A DNA stretch of 64,000 nt, taken from assembly GCA_020861185.1 (NCBI GenBank), contig JAJBSV010000016.1, forward strand, positions 124,001 to 188,000, given 5' to 3'. Source of the stretch: Ruminococcus sp. Its GTDB lineage: Bacteria > Bacillota > Clostridia > Oscillospirales > Ruminococcaceae. Positions 6,472 through 14,408 of the stretch are shown piece by piece. A program made the position numbers and the translations under genes. The notes under the pieces were generated by a model that had not been told where the DNA came from, did not search any database, and saw only the letters and a program-made list of their open reading frames with translations. Every line of letters starts with the position of its first letter. Position 1 is the stretch's first letter.

Positions 6472-8302
6472 CAATAACTAGCACCGACCCCGCATTGTGG
6501 ACAAGTGCGCCGACGACGGGGTTAAGGGTGCCGATGATGGCTAAGATTATCGCAACGACGTTCAGGGTCATCGAAAATGTGAGATTCAGTTTGATTGTCT
6601 TCATCATCCGCTTTGAAAGCGCGACGAGGTGTGGAAGCTCCGAGAGGTCATCGCCGACAAGAGCTATGTCGGCGGCATCGACGGCAATGTCGCTTCCTAT
6701 GCCGCCCATTGCAATCCCGACATCGGCTTTTTTGAGGGACGGTGCGTCGTTCACGCCGTCGCCGAGCATGAGAACCTTGTCGCCGCCGGCTTGAAGCTCA
6801 CCGATTATCCCGAGCTTGTCTTCCGGCAGACATTCGGAATATACTTTATCTATTCCAAGACTATGAGATACCGCTTCGGCGGTATTTTTGTTATCGCCCG
6901 TAAGGAGAACCGGCTTCACGCCCAAGGTCTTGAGACTGTCAAGCATGCTCCCGCTTTCTTCCCGAACCGTGTCCGAAAGGGCAATAAGCCCGAGGACTTC
7001 GCTCTCGCTTGCGACATAGATGACCGTGCAACCGGCTTTGAGATACTTTTCGGCTTCGGCGTTTGTGACTTTGTTAAGGTTTATATTTGCCTCTGTGAGC
7101 ATTTCTATGTTACCGGCAAGAATTCTCTGCCCGTTCACCGTTGCCGAGACTCCCCGACCCGGGAGCATCGAAAATTCTTCGCAAGCGGGAATCTCGCCAC
7201 CGTATGAGTTCACGATTGCTTTTCCGAGAGGATGCTCGGACATCTGCTCCGCAGAGGCGCAGAGCCTGAGAATATCTTCGTCAGAATAGCCTTCCCGAAG
7301 GCTTTCCGAAGCAGAAACGGTCGGCGTGCCGTAGGTGAGAGTTCCCGTTTTGTCAAAAGTCGCAACGGTTACGCCTGCGAGCCGCTCGAGGGCATCGCCC
7401 TCTTTGACCAAGAAACCGTGCTTGGTGGCGTTGCCGATGGCTGCCATAATTGCTGTCGGCGTCGCAAGGACAAGAGCACACGGGCAGAAGACGACAAGTA
7501 TCGTAACCGCCCTCAGAATTTCTCCGCTTATCGCCCAGGTCAGAGCCGCACTCACGAGTGCTATAACAACAATCCACGTCGCCCACCGGTCGGCAAGCCC
7601 GACAATCTTTGCTTTTCCGGCATCTGCCGATTGCACGAGTCGGATGAGCCGCTGAATCGAGCTGTCCGAGCCGACTTTTGTGGCTCTCATGTCGAATGCT
7701 CCGAACTGGTTCACAGTTCCGCTTGAAACTTCGTCGCCCACTGTCTTGTCTACGGGAAGCGATTCGCCCGTCATAACAGCCTGATTTATCGAGGTCTGCC
7801 CCGAGATGATGACTCCGTCGACGGGAATTGTTTCCCCGGGAAGTACTCTCAGGATATCATCGACCGAAACCTCTTCAGCGGGAATTATCCGCTCGGAATC
7901 GCCCGAAATAACCCTTGCCGTCTGCGGAGTGAGTCTGACGAGCCGCTCAATACCGGCTCTTGCCTTCGCAACGGTGAGCTCCTCAAGGAGCCCGCCCAAC
8001 TGCATGATGAACGCTACCTCTCCCGCCGCAAAGGTCTCCCCGATGAGAACGGAAGCGACAAGAGCGAGCGACACAAGCACATCCGCCTTGATGTCGAACT
8101 CGGTCACCAAGCCGATTATCGCCTCAAGAATTATCGGAATCCCGCAAAGGATTATCGCCACCCAAGCGATGTCAAACGGCAGTGGAAGCCCAATAAGGCT
8201 CAGTATAAGCGACACCCCCGACACAGCCAACAGTGCGATATCCTTCTTTGTTCCGCCGATAGCGAGCACCGATTCAAGCTTCTTCATAGCATTTTTAATC
8301 AT
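6428..8302 (-). CDS. Heavy-metal P1B-type ATPase (CPC motif)
   Basis: P1B ATPase of 624 residues. TGES is at 178-181. The transmembrane metal site is CPC (Cys273-Pro274-Cys275) in VVFCPCALVLATPTAI. The phosphorylated Asp is in DKTGTLT (Asp317). The hinge is GDGVNDAPSLKKADVGIAMG. There is no N-terminal HMA or CXXC domain. CPC is found in both Cu(I) and Zn/Cd pumps. The CsoR-like gene just upstream and a palindromic CsoR-type operator at its promoter favour copper. The ATG at 8302 follows GAGGTG; earlier in-frame codons fall in the operator. The end overlaps rpiB on the other strand by 44 nt. Confidence 0.92.
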   Translation of the reverse strand: MIKNAMKKLESVLAIGGTKKDIALLAVSGVSLILSLIGLPLPFDIAWVAIILCGIPIILEAIIGLVTEFDIKADVLVSLALVASVLIGETFAAGEVAFIMQLGGLLEELTVAKARAGIERLVRLTPQTARVISGDSERIIPAEEVSVDDILRVLPGETIPVDGVIISGQTSINQAVMTGESLPVDKTVGDEVSSGTVNQFGAFDMRATKVGSDSSIQRLIRLVQSADAGKAKIVGLADRWATWIVVIALVSAALTWAISGEILRAVTILVVFCPCALVLATPTAIMAAIGNATKHGFLVKEGDALERLAGVTVATFDKTGTLTYGTPTVSASESLREGYSDEDILRLCASAEQMSEHPLGKAIVNSYGGEIPACEEFSMLPGRGVSATVNGQRILAGNIEMLTEANINLNKVTNAEAEKYLKAGCTVIYVASESEVLGLIALSDTVREESGSMLDSLKTLGVKPVLLTGDNKNTAEAVSHSLGIDKVYSECLPEDKLGIIGELQAGGDKVLMLGDGVNDAPSLKKADVGIAMGGIGSDIAVDAADIALVGDDLSELPHLVALSKRMMKTIKLNLTFSMTLNVVAIILAIIGTLNPVVGALVHNAGSVLVIVNSALLLGFSPQAS

Positions 8303-8326
8303 AAAGCACCTCTTTGTATCAAAGCT

Positions 8327-8382
8327 ATACCCATATGGGTATTTATAGCTTATATTATACACATACGGGTATAGGTTGTCAA
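8327..8382 (-). promoter_or_regulatory. CsoR-type operator and promoter of the metal ATPase
   Basis: On the minus strand TTGACA (8377-8382) and TATAAT (8354-8359) are spaced 17 nt apart. Just downstream is a perfect 16-nt palindrome ATACCCATATGGGTAT (8327-8342). A degenerate copy of it (TATACCCGTAT) overlaps the spacer. This GTA-CCC/GGG-TAC type of site matches operators of the CsoR family. The csoR gene next door is the likely regulator. Confidence 0.7.
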
Positions 8383-8396
8383 GAGGCAAAAATAAA

Positions 8397-8416
8397 ACCG
8401 CCCGAAATTGGGCGGT
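8397..8416 (-). terminator. Terminator of csoR
   Basis: On the minus strand an ACCGCCC/GGGCGGT stem with a 6-nt loop is followed by TTTTATTTTT. It separates csoR from the ATPase promoter, so the two genes have separate transcripts. Confidence 0.75.
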
Positions 8417-8428
8417 GATATTCCGGGT

Positions 8429-8704
8429 TTACCCCATATTCGCAAATCTTTCGACAGCCTTTGTAAAATCTGCGATAGTCTTATCGGCGTCGCCGTGCTC
8501 TATGCCGTCACGAACGCAGTGGTTGATGTGACCTTCGAGGACGACCTTGCCGCAGCCGTGAAGTGCTGACTTTGCGGCGTTAATCTGGGCTAAGATGTCC
8601 TCACAGGGGATATCCTCGTCAATCATCCTGTCAATAGCCTCAACCTGCCCGATAATCTTTTTCAGTCTGCGGTGCAGGTTTTCGGAATCCATACATTGTT
8701 TCAC
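8429..8704 (-). CDS. csoR: CsoR-family copper-sensing repressor
   Basis: All-helical metal-sensing repressor of 91 residues. The characteristic ligand set is present as Cys34 in IPCEDIL, and His59 and Cys63 in EGHINHC (Cys...His-x3-Cys, the Cu(I) trigonal site). HRRLKKIIGQVEAIDRMI is the family signature at the N-terminus. The GTG at 8704 is used because GGGAGG lies 6 nt upstream; the first ATG is four codons in. It probably represses the adjacent ATPase through the palindrome at 8327-8342. RcnR/FrmR relatives would lack this exact ligand pattern. Confidence 0.9.
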   Translation of the reverse strand: MKQCMDSENLHRRLKKIIGQVEAIDRMIDEDIPCEDILAQINAAKSALHGCGKVVLEGHINHCVRDGIEHGDADKTIADFTKAVERFANMG

Positions 8705-8731
8705 TTTTAACCTCCCAAATAAACAATCGGG

Positions 8732-8776
8732 GAAGTTCGCTAACAGCGAACTTCAGCAGCTAACGTCAGTTAGCTG
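8732..8776. repeat. Double-hairpin repeat, copy A
   Basis: Two adjacent perfect hairpins: GAAGTTCGC/GCGAACTTC (8732-8754) and CAGCTAAC/GTTAGCTG (8757-8776). The second covers the stop codon and last codons of the NYN gene. The same two-hairpin layout recurs at 12902-12946 with a related sequence. Confidence 0.6.
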
Positions 8777-9530
8777 TCCAATACCCATCTCTTATGAGTT
8801 TATCCCACACCGGCACGACAATCTTAACATTTCTCATGCCTTGCTTCGACTTCATCGGCTGGGTTATCTGGCAGACGTAGCCGTCTTCCATGAGCTTCTG
8901 AAGCGCGTCTCTGATGCTTTCCTCGGGGACGCCGTTTTTCTGCGAAACCGCCGAAATGACGGTTCTGAATGTGGGAACGACATTCGGCTTGTTGGCAATG
9001 CGGGCGAAATTAGAAATAATCATCATGCTGTAGCTCTTCTGAAGCACGTCCTCAGCGGGGAGAGTGACGACCTTTGTCGCCGCAAGCTGCAGCTGACGTG
9101 AGAATGAACCCTTGATACCGTATACGACCGCCGTCTTTTTCAGAGTCTGGCTTATGTATTTCACAACCGACTGAAAATGTCCGTCACCGGTGAAAATAAT
9201 GATTGCGTCGACGTTTTTGCGGTGGTTTACCGTCTGGTAAATATAGTCGAGCATGATGAAGTCGGTCATGTCCTTTTTGCGGTGAGAATCGGTGTTGCCG
9301 GTCTCAACTATTGTGTTGGTAATCGTTCTGAGCCTCGGGAGCTCCGAGCTTATATTCGGTTCCGAAAAATCGCCGAATACCATGACGTCCTTGAGGTCAT
9401 AGTCACGCTCAAGCTCCTTCCGCCACGAAAGCGGGTCGGTGTCAATGCTGTAAAAATTCTGATAGGTATAAAACCAATATTCATAGTCCACAAATGCTAT
9501 TGCCGTTTTTCTTTTCTTAAAGATACTCAA
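8766..9530 (-). CDS. NYN-domain protein with C-terminal winged-helix-like domain
   Basis: A 254-residue protein. Residues 8-150 resemble the NYN (PIN-like) nuclease fold: Asp15 in AFVDYE, Asp87 and Asp90 in KKDMTDFIMLD, and Asp116 in IIFTGDGHFQSVV form the expected acidic set. Residues about 170-250 look like a winged helix (TFRTVISAVSQKNGVPEESIRDALQKLMEDGYV). The family includes LabA-like and other RNases, so RNA cleavage is plausible, but the target is unknown. Its last codons and stop lie in a palindromic repeat. It is probably monocistronic, 37 nt downstream of the pepV-like gene. Confidence 0.8.
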   Translation of the reverse strand: MSIFKKRKTAIAFVDYEYWFYTYQNFYSIDTDPLSWRKELERDYDLKDVMVFGDFSEPNISSELPRLRTITNTIVETGNTDSHRKKDMTDFIMLDYIYQTVNHRKNVDAIIIFTGDGHFQSVVKYISQTLKKTAVVYGIKGSFSRQLQLAATKVVTLPAEDVLQKSYSMMIISNFARIANKPNVVPTFRTVISAVSQKNGVPEESIRDALQKLMEDGYVCQITQPMKSKQGMRNVKIVVPVWDKLIRDGYWTAN

Positions 9531-9567
9531 AGTTTACCTCCTTTCATAAAATATTTTTCGCAGAGAA

Positions 9568-10965
9568 TTATTCTCCACAAATGCGCAAAATTGCTAAAGC
9601 GAACATCTTTGCGTTGAGGACAAGCTGGCTGAGCTTTATAGACTCGTCCGCCGAGTGCATGTGGTTGTCCTCACCCATAAATTCCGCTCCGAAGGCAACT
9701 CCGCCTTCTATATCATGGACATAGGTGCCACCGCCGATTGCGATGCACTCGCCCTTTTCGCCGGTGACCTCTTCGTAAACGCCGAGGAGCGTTTGAACGA
9801 ACGGGCTGTCCGACGGGACATAGTGCGGCTCCATACCCATGCTGTCGTGGGTAGAGAAGCCCTTCGCTTCGAGAGCAGGCTTGTAAACGTCCAGAATATT
9901 CTTGACCGTAAAGCTTACGGGAAGTCTGATATCATTGCAACCGGCTAATTTGCCGTTTTCGTAATCGAGAACACTCAAGAGACATGTCAATTCTCCCGAC
10001 TGCTCATCCTTAAAGTCGATGCCGACGCTCTTGCCGTTGGTCTCACCATAGGGGAAGAGCTCGCAGAGGGATTTAATCTTCTCACCGATCTCGCCGTCGA
10101 GATTAAGCTTATTCAGAAGCTCAAGCAATGCGGTGACCGAATTCTTGCCCATGGACGGCATTGAGGCATGAGCGCTCTTGCCGTGGGCTTCGATAGTGAT
10201 GCAGTCGCCGTTTTCTGTAGCAGTGAAGCCGACTTCGGAATTAAGCTCGGCAATCGCCTTAGTGATTTCGTCAGAGCCAACGCCCTTGACGACCGCCGAA
10301 GCGATTTCGGGAACGGCGTTGATAATCTTGCCGCCGTGGAATTTCGTAAGAGTTCTGTTGCCCTGTACGGGAATCTCGCACTCAAATGCGCCACGAATCA
10401 TGCCCTTTTCGATATTGATGACGGGATAGTTGCCGTCTGGCGTGAAGGAGTACTTGGTCGGCTTTTCCTTCGAGAAGTAGTATCTCATGCAAGCCGAGCC
10501 GTTTTCCTCGTTGGTGCCGAGGATGAGTCGAACGCCCTTTTTGAGCGGGATATTCAAATCCTTCAAAGCCTTCATAGCATAGATAACCGAAACCGCCGGA
10601 CCCTTGTCGTCTATGGCACCTCTGCCGTAGAGCTTGCCGCCAGAGATTCTTGCGGTATAAGGGTCGGAAGCCCATCCGGTTCCCTCAGGAACGACGTCAA
10701 GATGCGCCAATATCCCGAGCTCGGGTTCGCCCTCTGTAAATGTAACCGTGCCGGCATAGCCGTCGAAGTTTTTGGTCTTCATCCCAAAGCCTTCGCAGAC
10801 CGCCAGAGCATGGTCAAGGCATTCCCGGACAGGAACCCCGAACGGTGCCCCCTCAGCAGGCTCCTGCTGATAACTCGGGAACGAAATGAGTTCCGACAGC
10901 GTCTCAATCATCTCGCCCTCAAGGGTGTCAATGTAGTCAAAAAGCTTTTCTTTAGTGTTGTCCAT
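9568..10965 (-). CDS. M20-family dipeptidase (PepV-like)
   Basis: Zinc metallopeptidase of 465 residues, cytoplasmic, cleaving dipeptides. The metal ligands are His88 and Asp90 in ILAHLDVVPEG, Asp120 in GRGAIDDKGP, and the catalytic Glu153-Glu154 in TNEENGS. A C-terminal ligand His is in EDNHMHSADE. The length and the lid domain match PepV/Sapep dipeptidases rather than ArgE or DapE. RBS AAGAAGC is weak. The pullulanase gene lies 16 nt upstream on the same strand, so the two may be co-transcribed. Confidence 0.88.
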   Translation of the reverse strand: MDNTKEKLFDYIDTLEGEMIETLSELISFPSYQQEPAEGAPFGVPVRECLDHALAVCEGFGMKTKNFDGYAGTVTFTEGEPELGILAHLDVVPEGTGWASDPYTARISGGKLYGRGAIDDKGPAVSVIYAMKALKDLNIPLKKGVRLILGTNEENGSACMRYYFSKEKPTKYSFTPDGNYPVINIEKGMIRGAFECEIPVQGNRTLTKFHGGKIINAVPEIASAVVKGVGSDEITKAIAELNSEVGFTATENGDCITIEAHGKSAHASMPSMGKNSVTALLELLNKLNLDGEIGEKIKSLCELFPYGETNGKSVGIDFKDEQSGELTCLLSVLDYENGKLAGCNDIRLPVSFTVKNILDVYKPALEAKGFSTHDSMGMEPHYVPSDSPFVQTLLGVYEEVTGEKGECIAIGGGTYVHDIEGGVAFGAEFMGEDNHMHSADESIKLSQLVLNAKMFALAILRICGE

Positions 10966-10981
10966 AATTATGCTTCTTTCT

Positions 10982-12865
10982 TTATTTAACTTTCCTCAAA
11001 ACCATCGCCGAAATGGGCGGGACGAACACGCCTTCGCAATAGGTTGCGAGCGGGGTGAGGGATGCCTTGATATCCGTAATATGCAACTGCCATTCGCCGT
11101 CGGGGAGACCGATCATCTTTGCCCTCGGAATCGGGTTCACGAGCAAGAGAAGCTCCTCGTTTTCGTCGAAGAGATGGATGCAGATTGTGCCGTCGGGCGA
11201 GGGGAGAGTTTCCGAATGTGAGAGAACCTCTGCTCTCATCGATAGCCTCAGCAGATGATGCGCCTTTCTGAAGGCGATGAGCCCCTTGTAATAGTCGACC
11301 GTCAGCTTGTTTTCTGCTATAGACCACCATTTGAGCGAATTGACGCTGTCGGGCGAACGGTAGCTGTTTCTGTCATAGTCGCCGTTACCGAGAGGCTTTG
11401 AGCGTAAGAATTCCTGCCCCGCCTGAATGAAGGGGACGCCCTGCGCCAGAAAGACCAGAGCCGCCGCGAGCCTTGCCATCTTGTGGCGGTCAAGCTCGTG
11501 AGCACTGCTTGAGACGGCGAGCTTGTCCCAAAGAGTAAGGTTGTCGTGAGCCTCGACATAGTTGACTATCATTCCGGGGTTGCAGTTCCAGTCCTGCTTA
11601 CCGAGGAGCCCATCCGCAACCAGCTGCTTCAGGTGGAAATTGCCGCTTATATAGCCGGTCGCCTTGTCTACGAAGGTCCTGCCTTTGATGGCGTCGCGAT
11701 AGTTGTCGTTGAAGTAGGCGACGTAGGGGGTCATATAGGAATTATATTTGTTTGCGGACTTTTCGCCCGGGAGTGCCGAATCTCCGCCTGTCCAGCCTTC
11801 GCCATAGAGGATGACGTTCGGGTTGATTTCGGTCAGTCGCTCGGAAATTTCGTTTATCGTGTCGATGTCGAGGCATGCCATCAGGTCGAACCGGAAACCG
11901 TCGATTTTGTATTCCGTCGCCCAGTAGACAACCGAGTCGACGATGTATTTTCTGACCATCGCTCTTTCGGAAGCAATCTCGTTTCCGCATCCTGAGCCGT
12001 TCGAAAGCTTGGAGCCCCGGTATCTGTAGTAATATCCGGGATATGAATTGCTGAGATGCGAGCCGAACGACTTGAATGTGTGGTTATAAACAACGTCCAT
12101 AACAACGCCGATGCCGTTTTTGTGAAGAGCCATGATGAGCTCTTTGTATTCCTTGATTCTCATAGACGGGTCGAACGGGTTCGTCGAATAGGAGCCCTCG
12201 GGGACGTTGTAGTTCTCCGGGTCGTAGCCCCAGTTATAGGACTTTTCGGGGTGCGCTTCGTCGAGGCGGTCAAAGTCGAACACCGGCATGAGCTGAACGT
12301 GGGTGACGCCGAGGTCTTTGATGTGACTTAAGCATGTGGGCTCGCCGCCATGAGCGGAGCTGTCCTCAACCGTGAACGCCGGGAACTTGCCCCGAAGAAT
12401 GGGCTCGATTCCGCTCGATTCGTCGACCGAGAAGTCTCTCACGCTGACCTCATAGATGACGGCGTCGGTGTTTGACTTGAGGGTGACGTAATCCGAATCC
12501 TCCCAACCCTCGGGATTGAGGGTTGACGGGTCGATGATACAGCCCTTGTCGCCGTTGACTCCTGCGGCTCTCGCGTAGGGGTCGACGCCCTCGGTGGTCT
12601 TGCCACCGTAGGTATATTTATAGGTATAGAAAACGCCATAGAGCGACCCGGAATGGCTGTATCTCCATACGCCGAGCTCGCTTTTCAGCATAGGAACGGA
12701 CAAATAGGGATGCTCGTCCTCATTATGCTTATATAAACAGACGGAAACGGCTTCCGCTTCGGGAGCCCACACGGCGAACTCTGTTTCGGCATCAGAAACC
12801 GTAACGCCCAACGCTCCGTCGTACTTGAAATTCGAATCAATATATTCTGCCTTTTTGGAATCCAT
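10982..12865 (-). CDS. pulA: Type I pullulanase (GH13, debranching)
   Basis: GH13 debranching enzyme of 627 residues, cleaving alpha-1,6 links in glycogen or starch dextrins. An N-terminal CBM48-like domain (residues 15-110) is followed by YNWGYDP (210-216), the type I pullulanase signature, then DVVYNH (257-262). The nucleophile is Asp327 in GFRFDLMA. The acid/base is Glu356 in YGEGW. The third Asp is in VEAHDNLTLWD. No signal peptide is visible, so it is probably intracellular. The ATG at 12865 has GGGAG upstream. A double-hairpin repeat lies between it and rnpB. Confidence 0.93.
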   Translation of the reverse strand: MDSKKAEYIDSNFKYDGALGVTVSDAETEFAVWAPEAEAVSVCLYKHNEDEHPYLSVPMLKSELGVWRYSHSGSLYGVFYTYKYTYGGKTTEGVDPYARAAGVNGDKGCIIDPSTLNPEGWEDSDYVTLKSNTDAVIYEVSVRDFSVDESSGIEPILRGKFPAFTVEDSSAHGGEPTCLSHIKDLGVTHVQLMPVFDFDRLDEAHPEKSYNWGYDPENYNVPEGSYSTNPFDPSMRIKEYKELIMALHKNGIGVVMDVVYNHTFKSFGSHLSNSYPGYYYRYRGSKLSNGSGCGNEIASERAMVRKYIVDSVVYWATEYKIDGFRFDLMACLDIDTINEISERLTEINPNVILYGEGWTGGDSALPGEKSANKYNSYMTPYVAYFNDNYRDAIKGRTFVDKATGYISGNFHLKQLVADGLLGKQDWNCNPGMIVNYVEAHDNLTLWDKLAVSSSAHELDRHKMARLAAALVFLAQGVPFIQAGQEFLRSKPLGNGDYDRNSYRSPDSVNSLKWWSIAENKLTVDYYKGLIAFRKAHHLLRLSMRAEVLSHSETLPSPDGTICIHLFDENEELLLLVNPIPRAKMIGLPDGEWQLHITDIKASLTPLATYCEGVFVPPISAMVLRKVK

Positions 12866-12901
12866 GATATTCTCCCAGTAGTTGTAGTGGTTCGCAGTGG
12901 A

Positions 12902-12946
12902 AAGTTTGCCAACGGCAAACTTCCGCAGATTAGCACAGCTAATCTG
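12902..12946. repeat. Double-hairpin repeat, copy B
   Basis: AAGTTTGCC/GGCAAACTT with an AAC loop (12902-12922) and CAGATTAGC/GCTAATCTG with an ACA loop (12926-12946) lie side by side, as in copy A at 8732-8776. Located between pulA and rnpB. Confidence 0.6.
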
Positions 12947-13037
12947 TATTATACACTATTCCGCAACATTTTTCAAGCCCATTGTGACAGTAAGCTGAAA
13001 AACGAAAGCGAATATATGAAAAATATTATTGGCAGGG

Positions 13038-13066
13038 TTGACTTTTTCGCAATTACATTGTAAAAT
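13038..13066 (+). promoter_or_regulatory. rnpB promoter
   Basis: TTGACT (13038-13043), a 17-nt spacer and TAAAAT (13061-13066) lie directly before the RNase P RNA. Confidence 0.65.
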
Positions 13067-13071
13067 ATATC

Positions 13072-13431
13072 AGTCTGCGAGTAAGCTATACGGCAGCGGA
13101 CGACGTGTTTTCACGTCGGATGAGGAAAGTCCGAGCATCACAGAGCAAAACAGCTGATAACGTCAGCCGAGGGCGACCTTAGGGAAAGTGCAACAGAAAT
13201 AAACCGCCGATTTAAAATCGGTAAGGATGGAAAGGCGAGGCAAGAGCTCACCGGAGCGTGGGAGACCACGTTGCCATGTAAACCCTGTTTGATGCAACAC
13301 CGTTTGGAACGAAATATCAACGTCTGCTCGGCGGGTATTTTGTAATAGGTGGCTTGAACTCTTCGGCGACGAAGAGTCTAGATAGATTGCCGTACACGAC
13401 AGAACTCGGCTTACAGGCTTGGTCGCAGAGA
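13072..13431 (+). ncRNA. rnpB: RNase P RNA
   Basis: Catalytic RNA that matures tRNA 5' ends. The universally conserved GAGGAAAGTCCG lies about 13118-13130, AGTGCAACAGAAA at about 13186-13199, and ACAGAACTCGGCTTAC near the 3' end (about 13400-13415). The ends CTGCGA and TCGCAG can pair as P1. The internal layout with a P3 hairpin GACGTGTTTTCACGTC resembles the A-type structure common in Clostridia. The 3' end is estimated from P1. No protein-coding gene is present from 12866 to 13483. Confidence 0.93.
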
Positions 13432-13483
13432 ATGAATATAACCCTTATAAAAAGGAAAAATAAAAATATTTACGGAGGCTTTT

Positions 13484-14218
13484 ATGCTGAAAAACAAGAA
13501 ATCAAGAATACTTGCCTGTCTGCTGACGGCACTCATGGTGCTCTTCGCGTTTTCGGGTTGCGGAGATAATTCGACCACTGATGGGGAAACCGACGTTGAC
13601 AACGCCACAATCGACACCCCCGAAACCTCGGAAGAGGGCACCAAAACCGGCTCGGGCGACGACCTGTCCCTCGGCTTGAGCGACGGGGATACCTATCTTT
13701 CCAGAGATGATTACACACTCTTGGGCGATTACTATTACACCGAGTCCTATCACGTCGAGAATGAGGACAGCGGTGCGGTTTCCGAAATCGGGCTTGATAT
13801 GTATCTTAGCTATGACGAAGAGAACGGCTACTCAGATGCCGACGGAGTCTTGGCGGTTTACTATGACGAGGAGACCGGCGACTTGACCGGCTATGAGGCA
13901 TATGTCGGAATCTATCCCATCCGTGCGACCGTAAGTTATCAGGTGGCGACAAACTCTTCCTACTTCACCTGCGTCTGCCTTGACAGCGACAGCAATGTCA
14001 CGAAGGTTATCTGGGACAACTACGTTGAAAACACCGACACCGGCGTTAAGACATACTATACAGGATATCAGACCTACTATTCGGACGGCTCCACCGAGAG
14101 CACCTATGAAGAGCAGTACACCATCTCTGACGACGGAACCCTCAGTCTTACCCAGACAACCACAAAAGAGTATGACGAGGACGGAAACGTGACCACCGAC
14201 GAAACAGTCACATATTAA
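13484..14218 (+). CDS. Putative lipoprotein, unknown function
   Basis: A 244-residue protein with a lipoprotein signal peptide: basic start, hydrophobic core and FSGC with the lipidated Cys at 26. A Thr/Asp/Glu/Ser-rich linker follows to about residue 70. The rest is rich in Tyr, Thr and Asp with repeated beta-strand-like segments, such as TGVKTYYTGYQTYYSDG and EYDEDGNVTTDETV, which resemble wrap-type repeats seen in secreted Firmicute proteins. The ATG at 13484 has GGAGG upstream. I recognise no enzymatic motif. The gene stands alone between rnpB and the MATE leader. Confidence 0.75.
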   Translation: MLKNKKSRILACLLTALMVLFAFSGCGDNSTTDGETDVDNATIDTPETSEEGTKTGSGDDLSLGLSDGDTYLSRDDYTLLGDYYYTESYHVENEDSGAVSEIGLDMYLSYDEENGYSDADGVLAVYYDEETGDLTGYEAYVGIYPIRATVSYQVATNSSYFTCVCLDSDSNVTKVIWDNYVENTDTGVKTYYTGYQTYYSDGSTESTYEEQYTISDDGTLSLTQTTTKEYDEDGNVTTDETVTY

Positions 14219-14287
14219 GCCTCCAAAAGTCACATCTTCGGCAAATTCGGAGCCCTTTGGGTTTGCTTTTCTTGGGCAAAATGCCTC

Positions 14288-14372
14288 TTGACACAGGCGG
14301 GCGAAAATGCTAAAATAAAATCACAGTGAGTTGCAAACGGCGTAAATCCGGCTGTTTGCGGCTCTTTTTTGT
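14288..14372 (+). promoter_or_regulatory. Promoter followed at once by a strong terminator: leader or small RNA of the MATE gene
   Basis: TTGACA (14288-14293), 17 nt, then TAAAAT (14311-14316). The transcript would begin near 14323 and meet a 14-bp hairpin (14328-14364, loop of 9 nt) followed by seven T residues. About 50 nt of RNA would result unless read-through occurs into the MATE gene at 14409. It may be an attenuator or a small RNA. Confidence 0.6.
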
Positions 14373-14408
14373 TTGTAAAAATATATATTTATCATAGTGG
14401 AGGATTAT

